A DNA stretch of 10,221 nt, taken from NCBI GenBank assembly GCA_012511525.1, contig JAAZFW010000031.1, forward strand, positions 1-10,221, read 5' to 3'. This document shows positions 1 through 8,142 of this stretch, one piece after another; the first letter of the stretch is position 1, and every line of letters starts with the position of its first letter. Source of the DNA: Clostridiaceae bacterium (GTDB lineage Bacteria > Bacillota > Clostridia > Saccharofermentanales > UBA5734). Made by a program: the position numbers and the translations under genes. Below the pieces are notes generated by a model that was given only the letters and a program-made list of their open reading frames with translations, made no database searches and had not been told where the DNA came from.

Positions 1-3000
1 GACAGCCCCATCAGCTGGACAAGATCGTAAAAACGGCTCGGCCGCGTTTCGCGGATCATCTCACGGGCCATGAACGTGCCCATTTCGGGCAAGCCGAGCG
101 TGGCGCAGTTGTCCGGCGATTTGCCTTCAGGGATGCCCAGCGCCTCGGTCGACTGGAACAGGCTCATCACGCGCGGGTCCGGGATCGGGATCCGGGCCAC
201 ATCGACGCCGGTCAGGTCGCCCAGCATCTTGAGCATGGTCGGATCGTCATGCCCCAGGATGTCCAGCTTGAGGATGGTGTCGTGCAGCGCGTTAAAGTCG
301 AAATGCGTGGTGACAGTGCCGTTGACGCTCTTGTCAGCCGGGTACTGGACCGGCGTAAAATCGAAAACCTCCCGCTCGCGGGGCACCACGACGATCCCGC
401 CGGGATGCTGCCCCGTCGTCCGCTTGACCCCGATCAGGCCGCGGGCCAATCGGTTGATCTCGGCCTGGGTGGCATATTGTTCCTTGCTTTCAAAATACTT
501 GCGCACGATCGCCTGGGCGTTCTTCTCGGCGTAGCTGCCGATGGTGCCGGCCCGGAATGTGTGGCTGGCGCCGAACATCTCCTCGATGTACTTGTGGGCG
601 CGCGGCTGGTATTCACCGGAGAAATTAAGGTCGATATCCGGCTGTTTGTCGCCGTTGAAGCCAAGAAAGGTTTCAAAGGGGATGTCCTGGCCTTCGCGCA
701 GCATCGTGGTGCCGCAGTGCGGGCAGGAACGCTCCGGCAGGTCGTAGCCGGATCCATAGGTGCCGGTCTGGTCGAAGAGCGTCTCGTGGCAGGCAGGACA
801 GACATGGTGCGGCGGCAGCGGATTGACCTCCGTGATGCCGCACAGCGTCGCGACGAACGACGAGCCGACCGAACCGCGCGATCCGACGATATAGCCATCC
901 TCGTTCGACTTCTTGACCAGCTTGTGGGCGATGTAGTCCATCACCGCGAAGCCATTGTCGATGATCGACTCCAGCTCGCGCTCGATGCGCTGGCGGACCA
1001 GCTCAGGCAGGACGCCGTCGCGGCCGTAGAGCGACCGGGCCTGCGACCAGGTCAAATCGCGCACGTCGTCGGCGGCCGATGCGATCAGGGGCGGAAAGGA
1101 ACCTTCCGGGAACGGCCTGACATCCGCCGCGATGCGGGCGGCGATGGCTTTCGGACCGGCGATGACGGCATCCTCCGCCGCCTCATCGCCGAGGCAGGCG
1201 AACGCGTCCAGCATTTCCCGGGTCGTGCGGAAATAGAGCTCGGCCTGAAGATCCGCATCCTCAAAGCCCATGTCGGTCATCAGGATGCGCCGAAGATCGG
1301 CGTCGCGCGGATCAAGGAAATGGACGTCGCAGGTGGCGCAGACCGGCTTTTTCAGCTTCTTGCCCCAGGCGTAGATCAGCCGGTTGAGGTTGCACAGGTC
1401 CTCCTCCCCGGTCAGTCCGCTCTGCGGATCGCGCAGGTAGAAGGCGTTGTTGGTCAGCGGCTGGATCTCGAAATAGTCATAAAAGCGGCCGATCGCCAGC
1501 GAATCGGGCCTGCCGAGCAGCTTCAGGGCCTCCGGTACCTGGCGGCCCGCTTCCAGGTAGGCCTTCAGGGCCTGCTGGAAAATCTCGCCGGCTTCGCAGG
1601 CACCGCCGACCACCAGTCCGTGGCGGAAATACTCAAGCAGGCTGCGCGGGATGCGCGGGCGGCTGTGAAAATACGTCACATGCGAGGCGGAGACGATGCG
1701 GTACAGGTGGTAGAGGCCAAGCGGATCCGCCGCCAGCAGGATGATGTGGCTGACGGGTGTCTTGTGGTCGGTCACGCCATCCTGGTCCAGCTGGCCGGCC
1801 AGGCGGTTCAGGTCGCCTAATGTCCCGGCTCCGCTTTTCTGCCAGAGCGCGGCAAAGACATGGCCGCAGGCCAGAGCATCGGCCTCCGCGCGGTGGGCGT
1901 GGTCCAGATTGACGCCTAGGTGTTCGGCCACCAGGCCGAGCTTATGGCGCTTCAGATCCGGCAGCAGCAGCCGGGACAGGGCCAGAGAGTCGACCAGGGG
2001 CGGGTTGAACTTGATCGCCGGATCGGTTTCCCCCGGTGTGCGCCGCCCTTCGTAACGCAAAAAACCAAGGTCGAAAAACGCGTTGTGGGCGACGACCGGC
2101 CTGGACCCGATCCAGCTTTGCAGCTCGGTCAGGACCGGCAGAGGCGACGAGGCGCCGGCCAGCATCGCCGTGCTGATTCCGGTCAGGGCTTCGGACTGGG
2201 GCGAAACGGGGATGCCCGGATTGACCAGGTGGACGCGGCGATCCCCCGGCTGGAAACCGCCCTGCCCGTCTGGCACGAAATGGACTGCCGCGACCTCGAT
2301 CAGGCGATCGGCCGCCGGATTCAATCCGGTGGTCTCGACATCCAGGGCGATAAACCCGTCATCCAGGCCGGCATCCTCCGTCATCCAGGCGACCGCCGCC
2401 TTGTCGTCGACGAGGTACCCTTCCAGCCCGTAGATGACCTTAATCTCCTTGCCGGCCTTTTTCAGGTCTTCCCGGGCCTTGGCGGCCTCAGGAAAGGCCT
2501 GCACCACCCCGTGGTCGGTGATGGCGACGGCTGCGTGGCCGAAATCGGCAGCCATCCGGACCAGATCGGCCGGATCGCAGACGGCGTCCTTGGCGCTCAT
2601 CTTGGTGTGGGTGTGCAGCTCGATCCGCTTGCGCGGCGCATCGTCGTGCCGCAGCGGCGCCCGTTCCGCGGCCTGGACACCCAGGACCCGCGCCTGCAGG
2701 TCTTTGCTGTACTGGGCATCGAAGCTGATTTCGGCCGCCAGGCGGATATACGCGTCTGTCAGGGCCTCTTCAAGGCGGCTGCGCTCGGCCGGTTTGGCGA
2801 ACAGGATGCAGTTGACGGAGCTGCCGTAGTCGGTCAGGCTGAACTTGAACAGCTCCAGCGTGCCGTTGCTGACCGGCCGTACGTCGAGGTCGAAGACCTC
2901 CCCCTCGATCAGGGCGATACCGGTCTCGCTGTTGAGGCTCTCGATCGGGACACGCTTGAGTTCGGGCTTGATCCGGCCCCAGACCATGTTCTCCTGCTTG

Positions 3001-3662
3001 ACGCGCCTGTAGGGGGCGCGTTGCTTTGCCTCGCGCGGCGCGGGTGCGGGAACCATTTGCGCTCCGGCGTCCTGGTTCTGGACCGTATACGCCTGGTTGG
3101 CCTGGTGCGCGTGGCTCTGGCTCAGTTTACGGGCATAATCGGCCAGGTCGCAGGCTCCGTCCAGTCCGTCCTGGCCGGCAAAACAAAACGCGACCTGGAT
3201 CGACAGGTGTTCGTCCAGGTAACGGCTTAGCCATTCCAGGTTGTCTTGCGGCAAAACCTGGCGGCTGGCGTCGTCGAGCTGGATTTTGACACAGTTGTCA
3301 CCGGCGCCAAAACGACCCTGTTGCAAAAGCGAAGCCGCCAGGGCATCCTGTTTCCAGAGATGGCGCAGCAGCCAGGGGGCGAGTGACACCGCGTAGCGGC
3401 ATGAGTCTGCCCCGGTCAATTCCCGGTTCATGACCTGGCGGATCACGACCTCGTCCGCCTCGAGCTCTTTTTCGAGCGCCTCCTCGAGCTGGCAAAGCAA
3501 GCCCGGCTCCAGGGGCTGGTCCAGCAGCACCTTGAGATGCAGACAGCCGTTCTTGCGCACCGTCAGGCCGGAGACCAGGCTGTTGACCCGGGCGACGGCC
3601 TGTTCCAGGCGGCTGCCGGGCAAAACCTGGTGGAAGAATGTCAAAAGGGATGCTTCAGCCAT
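1..3662 (-). CDS. polC: DNA polymerase III PolC-type alpha subunit, 3' end beyond window
   Basis: Replicative DNA polymerase of low-GC-type Gram-positives, with a built-in proofreading exonuclease. About 1220 residues are visible; the C-terminal part lies off the left edge (the family is usually about 1430-1480 residues). Domains in order: a poorly conserved N-terminal domain (to about 220), an OB-fold (about 240-340), and a PHP domain opening with HTHTKMS (H350, H352). The DEDDh exonuclease is inserted in the PHP domain: D441 and E443 in DVETTGLNP, D531 in HNAFFD, H590 and D595 in HRAEAD. The rest of PHP follows, then the polymerase core. A zinc knuckle has C955/C958 and C980/C983. The catalytic aspartates are probably D1009 and D1011 in PDIDLNF and D1134 in LKLDILGHDDP. 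The ATG lies inside the last codons of ispG (8-base overlap). No clear Shine-Dalgarno precedes it, so translation is probably coupled to ispG. All key residues are present and no frameshift is seen. Confidence 0.97.
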   Translation of the reverse strand, partial: MAEASLLTFFHQVLPGSRLEQAVARVNSLVSGLTVRKNGCLHLKVLLDQPLEPGLLCQLEEALEKELEADEVVIRQVMNRELTGADSCRYAVSLAPWLLRHLWKQDALAASLLQQGRFGAGDNCVKIQLDDASRQVLPQDNLEWLSRYLDEHLSIQVAFCFAGQDGLDGACDLADYARKLSQSHAHQANQAYTVQNQDAGAQMVPAPAPREAKQRAPYRRVKQENMVWGRIKPELKRVPIESLNSETGIALIEGEVFDLDVRPVSNGTLELFKFSLTDYGSSVNCILFAKPAERSRLEEALTDAYIRLAAEISFDAQYSKDLQARVLGVQAAERAPLRHDDAPRKRIELHTHTKMSAKDAVCDPADLVRMAADFGHAAVAITDHGVVQAFPEAAKAREDLKKAGKEIKVIYGLEGYLVDDKAAVAWMTEDAGLDDGFIALDVETTGLNPAADRLIEVAAVHFVPDGQGGFQPGDRRVHLVNPGIPVSPQSEALTGISTAMLAGASSPLPVLTELQSWIGSRPVVAHNAFFDLGFLRYEGRRTPGETDPAIKFNPPLVDSLALSRLLLPDLKRHKLGLVAEHLGVNLDHAHRAEADALACGHVFAALWQKSGAGTLGDLNRLAGQLDQDGVTDHKTPVSHIILLAADPLGLYHLYRIVSASHVTYFHSRPRIPRSLLEYFRHGLVVGGACEAGEIFQQALKAYLEAGRQVPEALKLLGRPDSLAIGRFYDYFEIQPLTNNAFYLRDPQSGLTGEEDLCNLNRLIYAWGKKLKKPVCATCDVHFLDPRDADLRRILMTDMGFEDADLQAELYFRTTREMLDAFACLGDEAAEDAVIAGPKAIAARIAADVRPFPEGSFPPLIASAADDVRDLTWSQARSLYGRDGVLPELVRQRIERELESIIDNGFAVMDYIAHKLVKKSNEDGYIVGSRGSVGSSFVATLCGITEVNPLPPHHVCPACHETLFDQTGTYGSGYDLPERSCPHCGTTMLREGQDIPFETFLGFNGDKQPDIDLNFSGEYQPRAHKYIEEMFGASHTFRAGTIGSYAEKNAQAIVRKYFESKEQYATQAEINRLARGLIGVKRTTGQHPGGIVVVPREREVFDFTPVQYPADKSVNGTVTTHFDFNALHDTILKLDILGHDDPTMLKMLGDLTGVDVARIPIPDPRVMSLFQSTEALGIPEGKSPDNCATLGLPEMGTFMAREMIRETRPSRFYDLVQLMGL

Positions 3663-4728
3663 GATCGCGTTCAGCCAGCATGGCGCGGATCTCCCGGATC
3701 AGCTCCTCGACCGCGTCTTCTTCTTTTACCTTGCGCAGGATTTTGCCGTTTCGGAAAAGCATGAAGCTGCCTTTGCCCCCGGCCAGGCCGATATCCGCCT
3801 GGCGGGCTTCGCCGGGCCCGTTGACCACACAGCCCATCACGGCCACCCGGATCGGCGCTGAAAATTCCTGCAGCCGTTCTTCGACCTCGGACGCGATTCG
3901 CGTCAGGTCGACCTCGGTCCGGCCGCAGGTCGGGCAGCTGATCAGGCGCGGACCGCGCTGGCGCAGATCCAGCGCGCGCAGAATGCTCCAGGCCGTGCGC
4001 ACTTCTTCGACCGGGTCCGCCGTTAGGGAGACGCGCAGGGTGTCGCCGATGCCCTCGGCCAGCAGCGCCCCGATGCCGACCGCGGACCGGACCACGCCTT
4101 CGCGCAGCGTGCCGGCTTCCGTCACGCCGATATGCAGCGGAATATCGGTCCGGGCAACCAGCATGCGGCAGGCTTCGAGGTTCAGCACCGGTTCAGACGC
4201 CTTGATCGACAAGACCACGTCATGAAAATCCCATTTTTCCAGCAGGTCGGCCGCCTCGAGCGCGGAATCGACCAGCGCGGCTGCGCAGACACCGCCATGG
4301 CGGTCGATCACGTCCTGGCTGAGCGAACCGGCGTTGACGCCGACGCGGATCGGGATGCGGCGGGCCTTGGCCAGGCTGATCACCTGGCGCAGGCGGTCCG
4401 GGCCGCCGATGTTGCCCGGGTTGATGCGGATCTTGTCGGCGCCGGCCTCGATCGCGGCCAGGGCCAGGCGGTAGTCGAAATGGATGTCGGCGACGATCGG
4501 CAGCGGCGAGCGGGCACGGATCACGCCGAACGCTTCGGCCGCCTGCATGTCAGGCACCGCCAGGCGCGGCAGGTCGCAGCCGGCTTCGTGCAGCTGGCGA
4601 ATCTGGTCAAGGGTGGCCGCGACATCGCGCGTGTCGGTGTTGTTCATCGACTGGATGACAATCGGGGCCTGGCCGCCGATTTGGAGCGGACCAACCCGAA
4701 CCGAACGGGTCTGGTGGCGCTTAATCAT
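3655..4728 (-). CDS. ispG: 4-hydroxy-3-methylbut-2-en-1-yl diphosphate synthase (flavodoxin or ferredoxin)
   Basis: Penultimate enzyme of the MEP pathway: it reductively converts MEcPP to HMBPP using a [4Fe-4S] cluster, in the cytoplasm. The product is 357 residues, the usual size for the bacterial two-domain form (E. coli 372). The N-terminal TIM barrel shows QSMNNTDTRD near 26-35 and ADIHFDYRLAL near 80-90. The C-terminal cluster domain has C265 and C268 in SCPTCGRTEVDL, and C300 and E307 in MGCVVNGPGEA; these match the four iron-sulfur ligands of the E. coli enzyme at a constant offset. I chose the ATG at 4728 because GGGGGAG lies 6 bases upstream and the protein then begins MIKRHQTRSV, as in relatives. 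A TTG at 4752 that overlaps the rseP stop would add 8 residues with no family match. One oddity is CDLPRLAVPD near 51-60, with Pro where relatives carry Val or Ile. It follows rseP by 20 bases and overlaps polC by 8. Confidence 0.97.
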   Translation of the reverse strand: MIKRHQTRSVRVGPLQIGGQAPIVIQSMNNTDTRDVAATLDQIRQLHEAGCDLPRLAVPDMQAAEAFGVIRARSPLPIVADIHFDYRLALAAIEAGADKIRINPGNIGGPDRLRQVISLAKARRIPIRVGVNAGSLSQDVIDRHGGVCAAALVDSALEAADLLEKWDFHDVVLSIKASEPVLNLEACRMLVARTDIPLHIGVTEAGTLREGVVRSAVGIGALLAEGIGDTLRVSLTADPVEEVRTAWSILRALDLRQRGPRLISCPTCGRTEVDLTRIASEVEERLQEFSAPIRVAVMGCVVNGPGEARQADIGLAGGKGSFMLFRNGKILRKVKEEDAVEELIREIRAMLAERDHG

Positions 4729-4734
4729 GGTCGT

Positions 4735-4741
4735 CTCCCCC
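4735..4741 (-). promoter_or_regulatory. Ribosome binding site of ispG (decides the start)
   Basis: On the minus strand GGGGGAG is followed by 6 bases and then the ATG at 4728. This good spacing favours that ATG over the TTG at 4752, which lies upstream of the site and would place it inside the coding region. Confidence 0.75.
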
Positions 4742-4748
4742 GTTCCTG

Positions 4749-6047
4749 TCAACGCCCGGCCAGGCGCAGAATATCGAAAAGCAGCCCGGCCAGGGCCAGC
4801 ATGACGATCAGGGCGATGCCGACGATGCCGATCAAGTTCTGGACGCGAGCCGACAGACGCCGCCCGCGGATGGTCTCGAGAACGATCAGGACCAGGTGGT
4901 TGCCATCAAGCGGCGGAATCGGCAGCAGGTTCATGAAGCCCAGACTGACCGAGATCAGGGCGAACATCCAGAGCAGCTGGTAGATCTTTTCGCTGAGCGG
5001 CTGGGACTGGGTGACGACGTCGCTGATCATGGAGACGACCCCGACCGGCCCGGACAAGGCGTCCTGGGGGCGGATCGAGCCGGAGAACATCATGCCGATG
5101 CTGCGCACGGTCACCTTGACGATCGACCAGGACCACTGGAACGCCTGCCCGATGGCCGGCCCGACCGACTGGCCGACTGTGAAATAGATGCCGCGGTCGA
5201 CCAGGTCGTGGTACAGCGTGGCGCGCATGGTCACGGTTTGCTCCTGGCCGTCTCGCAGGATCCGGATATCAAGCGGTCCGCCTGCGCTGGCCTCGACAGC
5301 GGCGGAAAAGGCCGCCATGTCGTCGACTGGGACATTGTTGGCTGCCAGCAGGATGTCCTGCGCCTTCAGGACCGGCTGGCCGCCGTTGGAATCGGGCTCA
5401 ACGGCGTCGATCACGATGCGCTGCTGTTCGTCGCGCCGGATCGTGATGCCCAGGCGATAGGCGTCGCGCCAGGCCGGCTGCAAGATGAGGTCATTTGTTT
5501 CGCCGCCGGTGGTGCGCACCTGGACAGCAAGCGGCTCGTCACCGGGCAAAAACATGACCTGACCGCTGTAATCCAGGGTCGTCCGAACCGGTTTCCCGTT
5601 GACCCTGACGATCCGCTGACCGGCCTCAAGGCCGGCCGCGGCGGCTTGCGAATCGGCCGGTACGGTATCCAGCACCGGCAGCGTGTAGCCGAACGACACG
5701 AACATGATGAAAAAGGCCAGCACGCCGGACAGCAGGTTGAGCGCCGGCCCGGTCCCGATGACCAGGGCCCGTGCCCAGCGGGGCCGGTTGAAGAAATGGT
5801 CGGGGTGCTTGTCCTGGTCGTCATCGTCGAACTCGCCGGCAAACCGGACCGACGCGCCGATTGGGAACAGCTTGATGCTGTACTTGATGCCGTTTTTCTC
5901 CTTGGAGAACAGGACCGGGCCCATGAAGATGGAGAATTCCTCGATGGCAAACCCGAGCCGGCGCCCGGTCAGATAATGGCCCAGTTCGTGGACGATCATC
6001 ATGACGCTCAAAATCAAAAGGCCAACAACGATACCGATAAATCCCAT
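4749..6047 (-). CDS. rseP: RseP/RasP-type site-2 intramembrane zinc metalloprotease
   Basis: Membrane-embedded M50 protease that cleaves transmembrane substrates, typically anti-sigma factors already cut at site 1, and signal-peptide remnants. It has 432 residues. The first membrane helix carries the zinc motif HELGH (H20, E21, H24). A second conserved membrane segment starts at GPALNLL (100-106), and the third zinc ligand is D381 in NLLPIPPLDG. The C-terminal helix is near 404-428. Between the catalytic halves I read two PDZ-like units: about 122-195, with the peptide-binding region near GLEAGQRIVRVNGKPV, and a more divergent one at about 210-278 (VLKAQDILLAANNVPV). The only in-frame start is the ATG at 6047; AAGGAG lies 12 bases upstream, a rather long spacing. 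It follows dxr by 38 bases. The symbol rasP is used in Bacillus, and the substrate in this organism cannot be told from the sequence. Confidence 0.95.
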   Translation of the reverse strand: MGFIGIVVGLLILSVMMIVHELGHYLTGRRLGFAIEEFSIFMGPVLFSKEKNGIKYSIKLFPIGASVRFAGEFDDDDQDKHPDHFFNRPRWARALVIGTGPALNLLSGVLAFFIMFVSFGYTLPVLDTVPADSQAAAAGLEAGQRIVRVNGKPVRTTLDYSGQVMFLPGDEPLAVQVRTTGGETNDLILQPAWRDAYRLGITIRRDEQQRIVIDAVEPDSNGGQPVLKAQDILLAANNVPVDDMAAFSAAVEASAGGPLDIRILRDGQEQTVTMRATLYHDLVDRGIYFTVGQSVGPAIGQAFQWSWSIVKVTVRSIGMMFSGSIRPQDALSGPVGVVSMISDVVTQSQPLSEKIYQLLWMFALISVSLGFMNLLPIPPLDGNHLVLIVLETIRGRRLSARVQNLIGIVGIALIVMLALAGLLFDILRLAGR

Positions 6048-6085
6048 GCGTTGTGCATACTCCTTTGCCGCTTGCGGGCAGTCAA

Positions 6086-7252
6086 TTAAATTATAGATTC
6101 AGCAAGATCCCGGACACACCCGCGTGCCCACCGATCTTGTTCCATCATATCATCAAAGCCAAAAGCTGTCATGAAACCGGACTGGAGATGGCGTTCCATG
6201 CAGGCTGACACCAGGTCCGCGATTGCGGTGAACCCGATGCGTCCGTCCAGGAATAAAGCGACGGCCTGTTCGTTTGCCGCGTTCATCACCGCCGGCAGCG
6301 TGCCGCCCGCCCGGGCCGCCTCGTAGGCCAGGTCCAGCAGGCGGAAGGTCCTGAGGTCAGGCGGCTCAAAGGTCAGGGGGCTGGCGGCAAACGGGTCGAA
6401 GGACCGGCCGTCGGACGGCAGACGCTCCGGCCAGGTCAGGGCCAGCTGGATGGGCAGCTTCATGTCGGGGAACCCCATCTGGGCCAGCACCGATCCGTCG
6501 TGCAGCTCGACCATCGAATGGACGATGCTCTGCGGATGGACGACGACCTGGATCTTATCCGGCGGGCAGCCGAACAGCCAGGAGGCCTCGATCACCTCCA
6601 GGCCCTTGTTCATCATCGTCGCCGAATCGATCGTGATCTTGCCGCCCATCGTCCAGGTCGGGTGGCGCAGGGCCTCTTCAATCGTGACGCCGGACAGCGC
6701 GGCCAGGCTGCGGCCGCGAAACGGGCCGCCGGACGCCGTCAGCAGGATACGTTTCAGGCTGCCGGCCGGTGCGGCCGCCAGGCACTGCCAGATGGCGGAG
6801 TGCTCGCTGTCGACTGGATAAAGGCGTGCGCCGTACCGCTCGAGCAGCGGCATGACCAGGGCACCGCCCGCCACCAGCGTTTCCTTGTTGGCCAGGGCGA
6901 CGGTTCGTCCCTCCCTGACGGCGGCCATAACCGGTTCCAGGCCGGCGACGCCGACCATGGCCGCGACGATCGTGTCTGCTTTGTCCCAGGTTGCGGCCGC
7001 CAGGTTGCCCTCCCGGCCGGCCAGCACCTGAACCGACGGGACATCCGCCAGTTCCCGGCGCAGCCAGGCGGCGTCCTCTTCGCGCTCCAGGCTGACCATC
7101 TCCGGCCGGAACCGGCGGGCCTGGGCGCACAGCCGCTCGCGGTTGCGGCCGGCGGTCAGCGCCATGACCTGGATGCCGAGGCGCGCGCAAACCTCGAGGG
7201 TCTGGCAGCCAATCGAGCCGGTCGAGCCCAGGATGCTGACAGCGTCGGTCAT
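6086..7252 (-). CDS. dxr: 1-deoxy-D-xylulose 5-phosphate reductoisomerase
   Basis: Second and committing step of the MEP isoprenoid pathway: rearranges and reduces DXP to MEP with NADPH and a divalent metal, in the cytoplasm; the target of fosmidomycin. It has 388 residues (E. coli 398). The N-terminal nucleotide-binding fold begins with SILGSTGSIG (6-15). Other family blocks are ALANKETLVAGG (119-130), LTASGGPFRG (171-180), HPTWTMGGKITIDSATMMNK (197-216) and VVHPQSIVHSM. The metal ligands are D148 and E150 in PVDSEHSAIW and E219 in NKGLEVIEA. The open frame extends upstream through cdsA, but homology begins at the ATG at 7252. That ATG overlaps the cdsA stop as ATGA and has GGGAG 7 bases upstream. 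It is translationally coupled to cdsA. The other MEP gene here is ispG, two genes downstream. Confidence 0.97.
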   Translation of the reverse strand: MTDAVSILGSTGSIGCQTLEVCARLGIQVMALTAGRNRERLCAQARRFRPEMVSLEREEDAAWLRRELADVPSVQVLAGREGNLAAATWDKADTIVAAMVGVAGLEPVMAAVREGRTVALANKETLVAGGALVMPLLERYGARLYPVDSEHSAIWQCLAAAPAGSLKRILLTASGGPFRGRSLAALSGVTIEEALRHPTWTMGGKITIDSATMMNKGLEVIEASWLFGCPPDKIQVVVHPQSIVHSMVELHDGSVLAQMGFPDMKLPIQLALTWPERLPSDGRSFDPFAASPLTFEPPDLRTFRLLDLAYEAARAGGTLPAVMNAANEQAVALFLDGRIGFTAIADLVSACMERHLQSGFMTAFGFDDMMEQDRWARGCVRDLAESII

Positions 7253-8142
7253 AACAGGTCTCCCGAATAGATCATCAGCTGGTGCAGGACGGACAGGACC
7301 AGCGCGACAGGCAAGGTGAAAAAGACGGAGTCGAAGCGATCCATCAGGCCGCCGTGGCCAGGCAGGACCGCCCCGAAGTCCTTGATGCCGCAATAGCGCT
7401 TGTAACCGGAAGCGAGCCAGTCCCCCAACTGGGAAGCGACGCTCAGCACCAGCCCCGAGATCAGTGCAAACCACAACGCGGCCGGCTGCCAAACGCCGGC
7501 AGAACCGAGCAGAACGCGGAAAAGCTGGAACACGACCACCTGGAACAGCATACCGCCCGCCAGGCCGCCCAGGCAGCCTTCCAGCGTCTTCTTGGGGCTG
7601 AGCGCCGGCACGATCCGATGCCGGCCGAAAAGCGAACCGGTAAAATAGGCAAAAACATCCGATATCCAGGGCGCACTCAGGCCGATGACAAGCCAATGCC
7701 AGCCGTGTCCCGTGAAAAGGAACAGCACGCTGGCGCATGTCAGAGGGAACGCGACATACAGCGCGACACCCCCGCCGGCCATGGCATCCGGGAAAGCAGC
7801 AGGCCCATGCGCGATCAGGCTGCCGATGCTGCTGGCGGCCAGCGCGAAAAACAGCCCCAGCAGCGATACCGACAGGGCCAGTGCGGCAGATGGCACGCCG
7901 TCGTCCATGGGCAAGACGACATGCAGCAGCAGTGGCAGCAGGCTGATCAGGCTGCCCGGGATCACGCGGGATACCATGACATGGCGGCCGCATGCGCGCA
8001 TCGCGCTGACCAGTTCGCACGACGCGATCACGGCGATGGCGGCAAACAGGACCATCGGCGGCCAGATCGTCCAGTAGCCCGGCACGATGAAGGCGGCGAT
8101 GACCAGGGTGAAGACGAGACCGGTGATGATACGCTGCTTCAT
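7249..8142 (-). CDS. cdsA: Phosphatidate cytidylyltransferase (CDP-diacylglycerol synthase)
   Basis: Integral membrane enzyme that makes CDP-diacylglycerol from phosphatidate and CTP, the branch point to phosphatidylglycerol and other phospholipids. It has 297 residues, mostly hydrophobic, and I estimate about eight membrane segments. The family signature near the C-terminus is complete: S245, K248-R249, K254-D255, then GHGGLMDRFD (262-271). The upstream motifs LSPKKTLEG (181-189) and PWISDVFAYFTGSLFGRH (158-175) are also typical. The ATG at 8142 overlaps the uppS stop by four bases (ATGA), with GGAGG 12 bases upstream inside uppS, so coupling to uppS is likely. The uppS–cdsA pair is a very widespread gene order. 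No missing residues or breaks are seen. Confidence 0.96.
   Translation of the reverse strand: MKQRIITGLVFTLVIAAFIVPGYWTIWPPMVLFAAIAVIASCELVSAMRACGRHVMVSRVIPGSLISLLPLLLHVVLPMDDGVPSAALALSVSLLGLFFALAASSIGSLIAHGPAAFPDAMAGGGVALYVAFPLTCASVLFLFTGHGWHWLVIGLSAPWISDVFAYFTGSLFGRHRIVPALSPKKTLEGCLGGLAGGMLFQVVVFQLFRVLLGSAGVWQPAALWFALISGLVLSVASQLGDWLASGYKRYCGIKDFGAVLPGHGGLMDRFDSVFFTLPVALVLSVLHQLMIYSGDLL

Noticed and set aside
249..1820. 523-codon open frame on the plus strand, opposite polC
   Set aside because: It lies wholly antisense to the conserved PolC polymerase and PHP regions. Its translation is rich in repetitive Arg, Ala, Gly, Asp and Gln and shows no family motif. Long antisense frames are expected when GC-rich codon bias removes stops.
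1920..3230. 436-codon plus-strand open frame opposite the PolC exonuclease and N-terminal part
   Set aside because: Same cause: a shadow of GC-biased codons. The minus strand carries clear PHP and exonuclease motifs over this whole range.
4896..6089. 397-codon plus-strand open frame opposite rseP
   Set aside because: It is antisense to RseP with its HELGH and LDG motifs, is composition-biased, and contains no recognisable domain.
6090..6095. TATAAT on the minus strand at the end of dxr as a possible rseP promoter
   Set aside because: No acceptable -35 box lies 16-18 bases upstream and there is no extended -10 TG. The nearby TTGACT has no good -10 at the right distance. AT-rich stop-codon context explains it.
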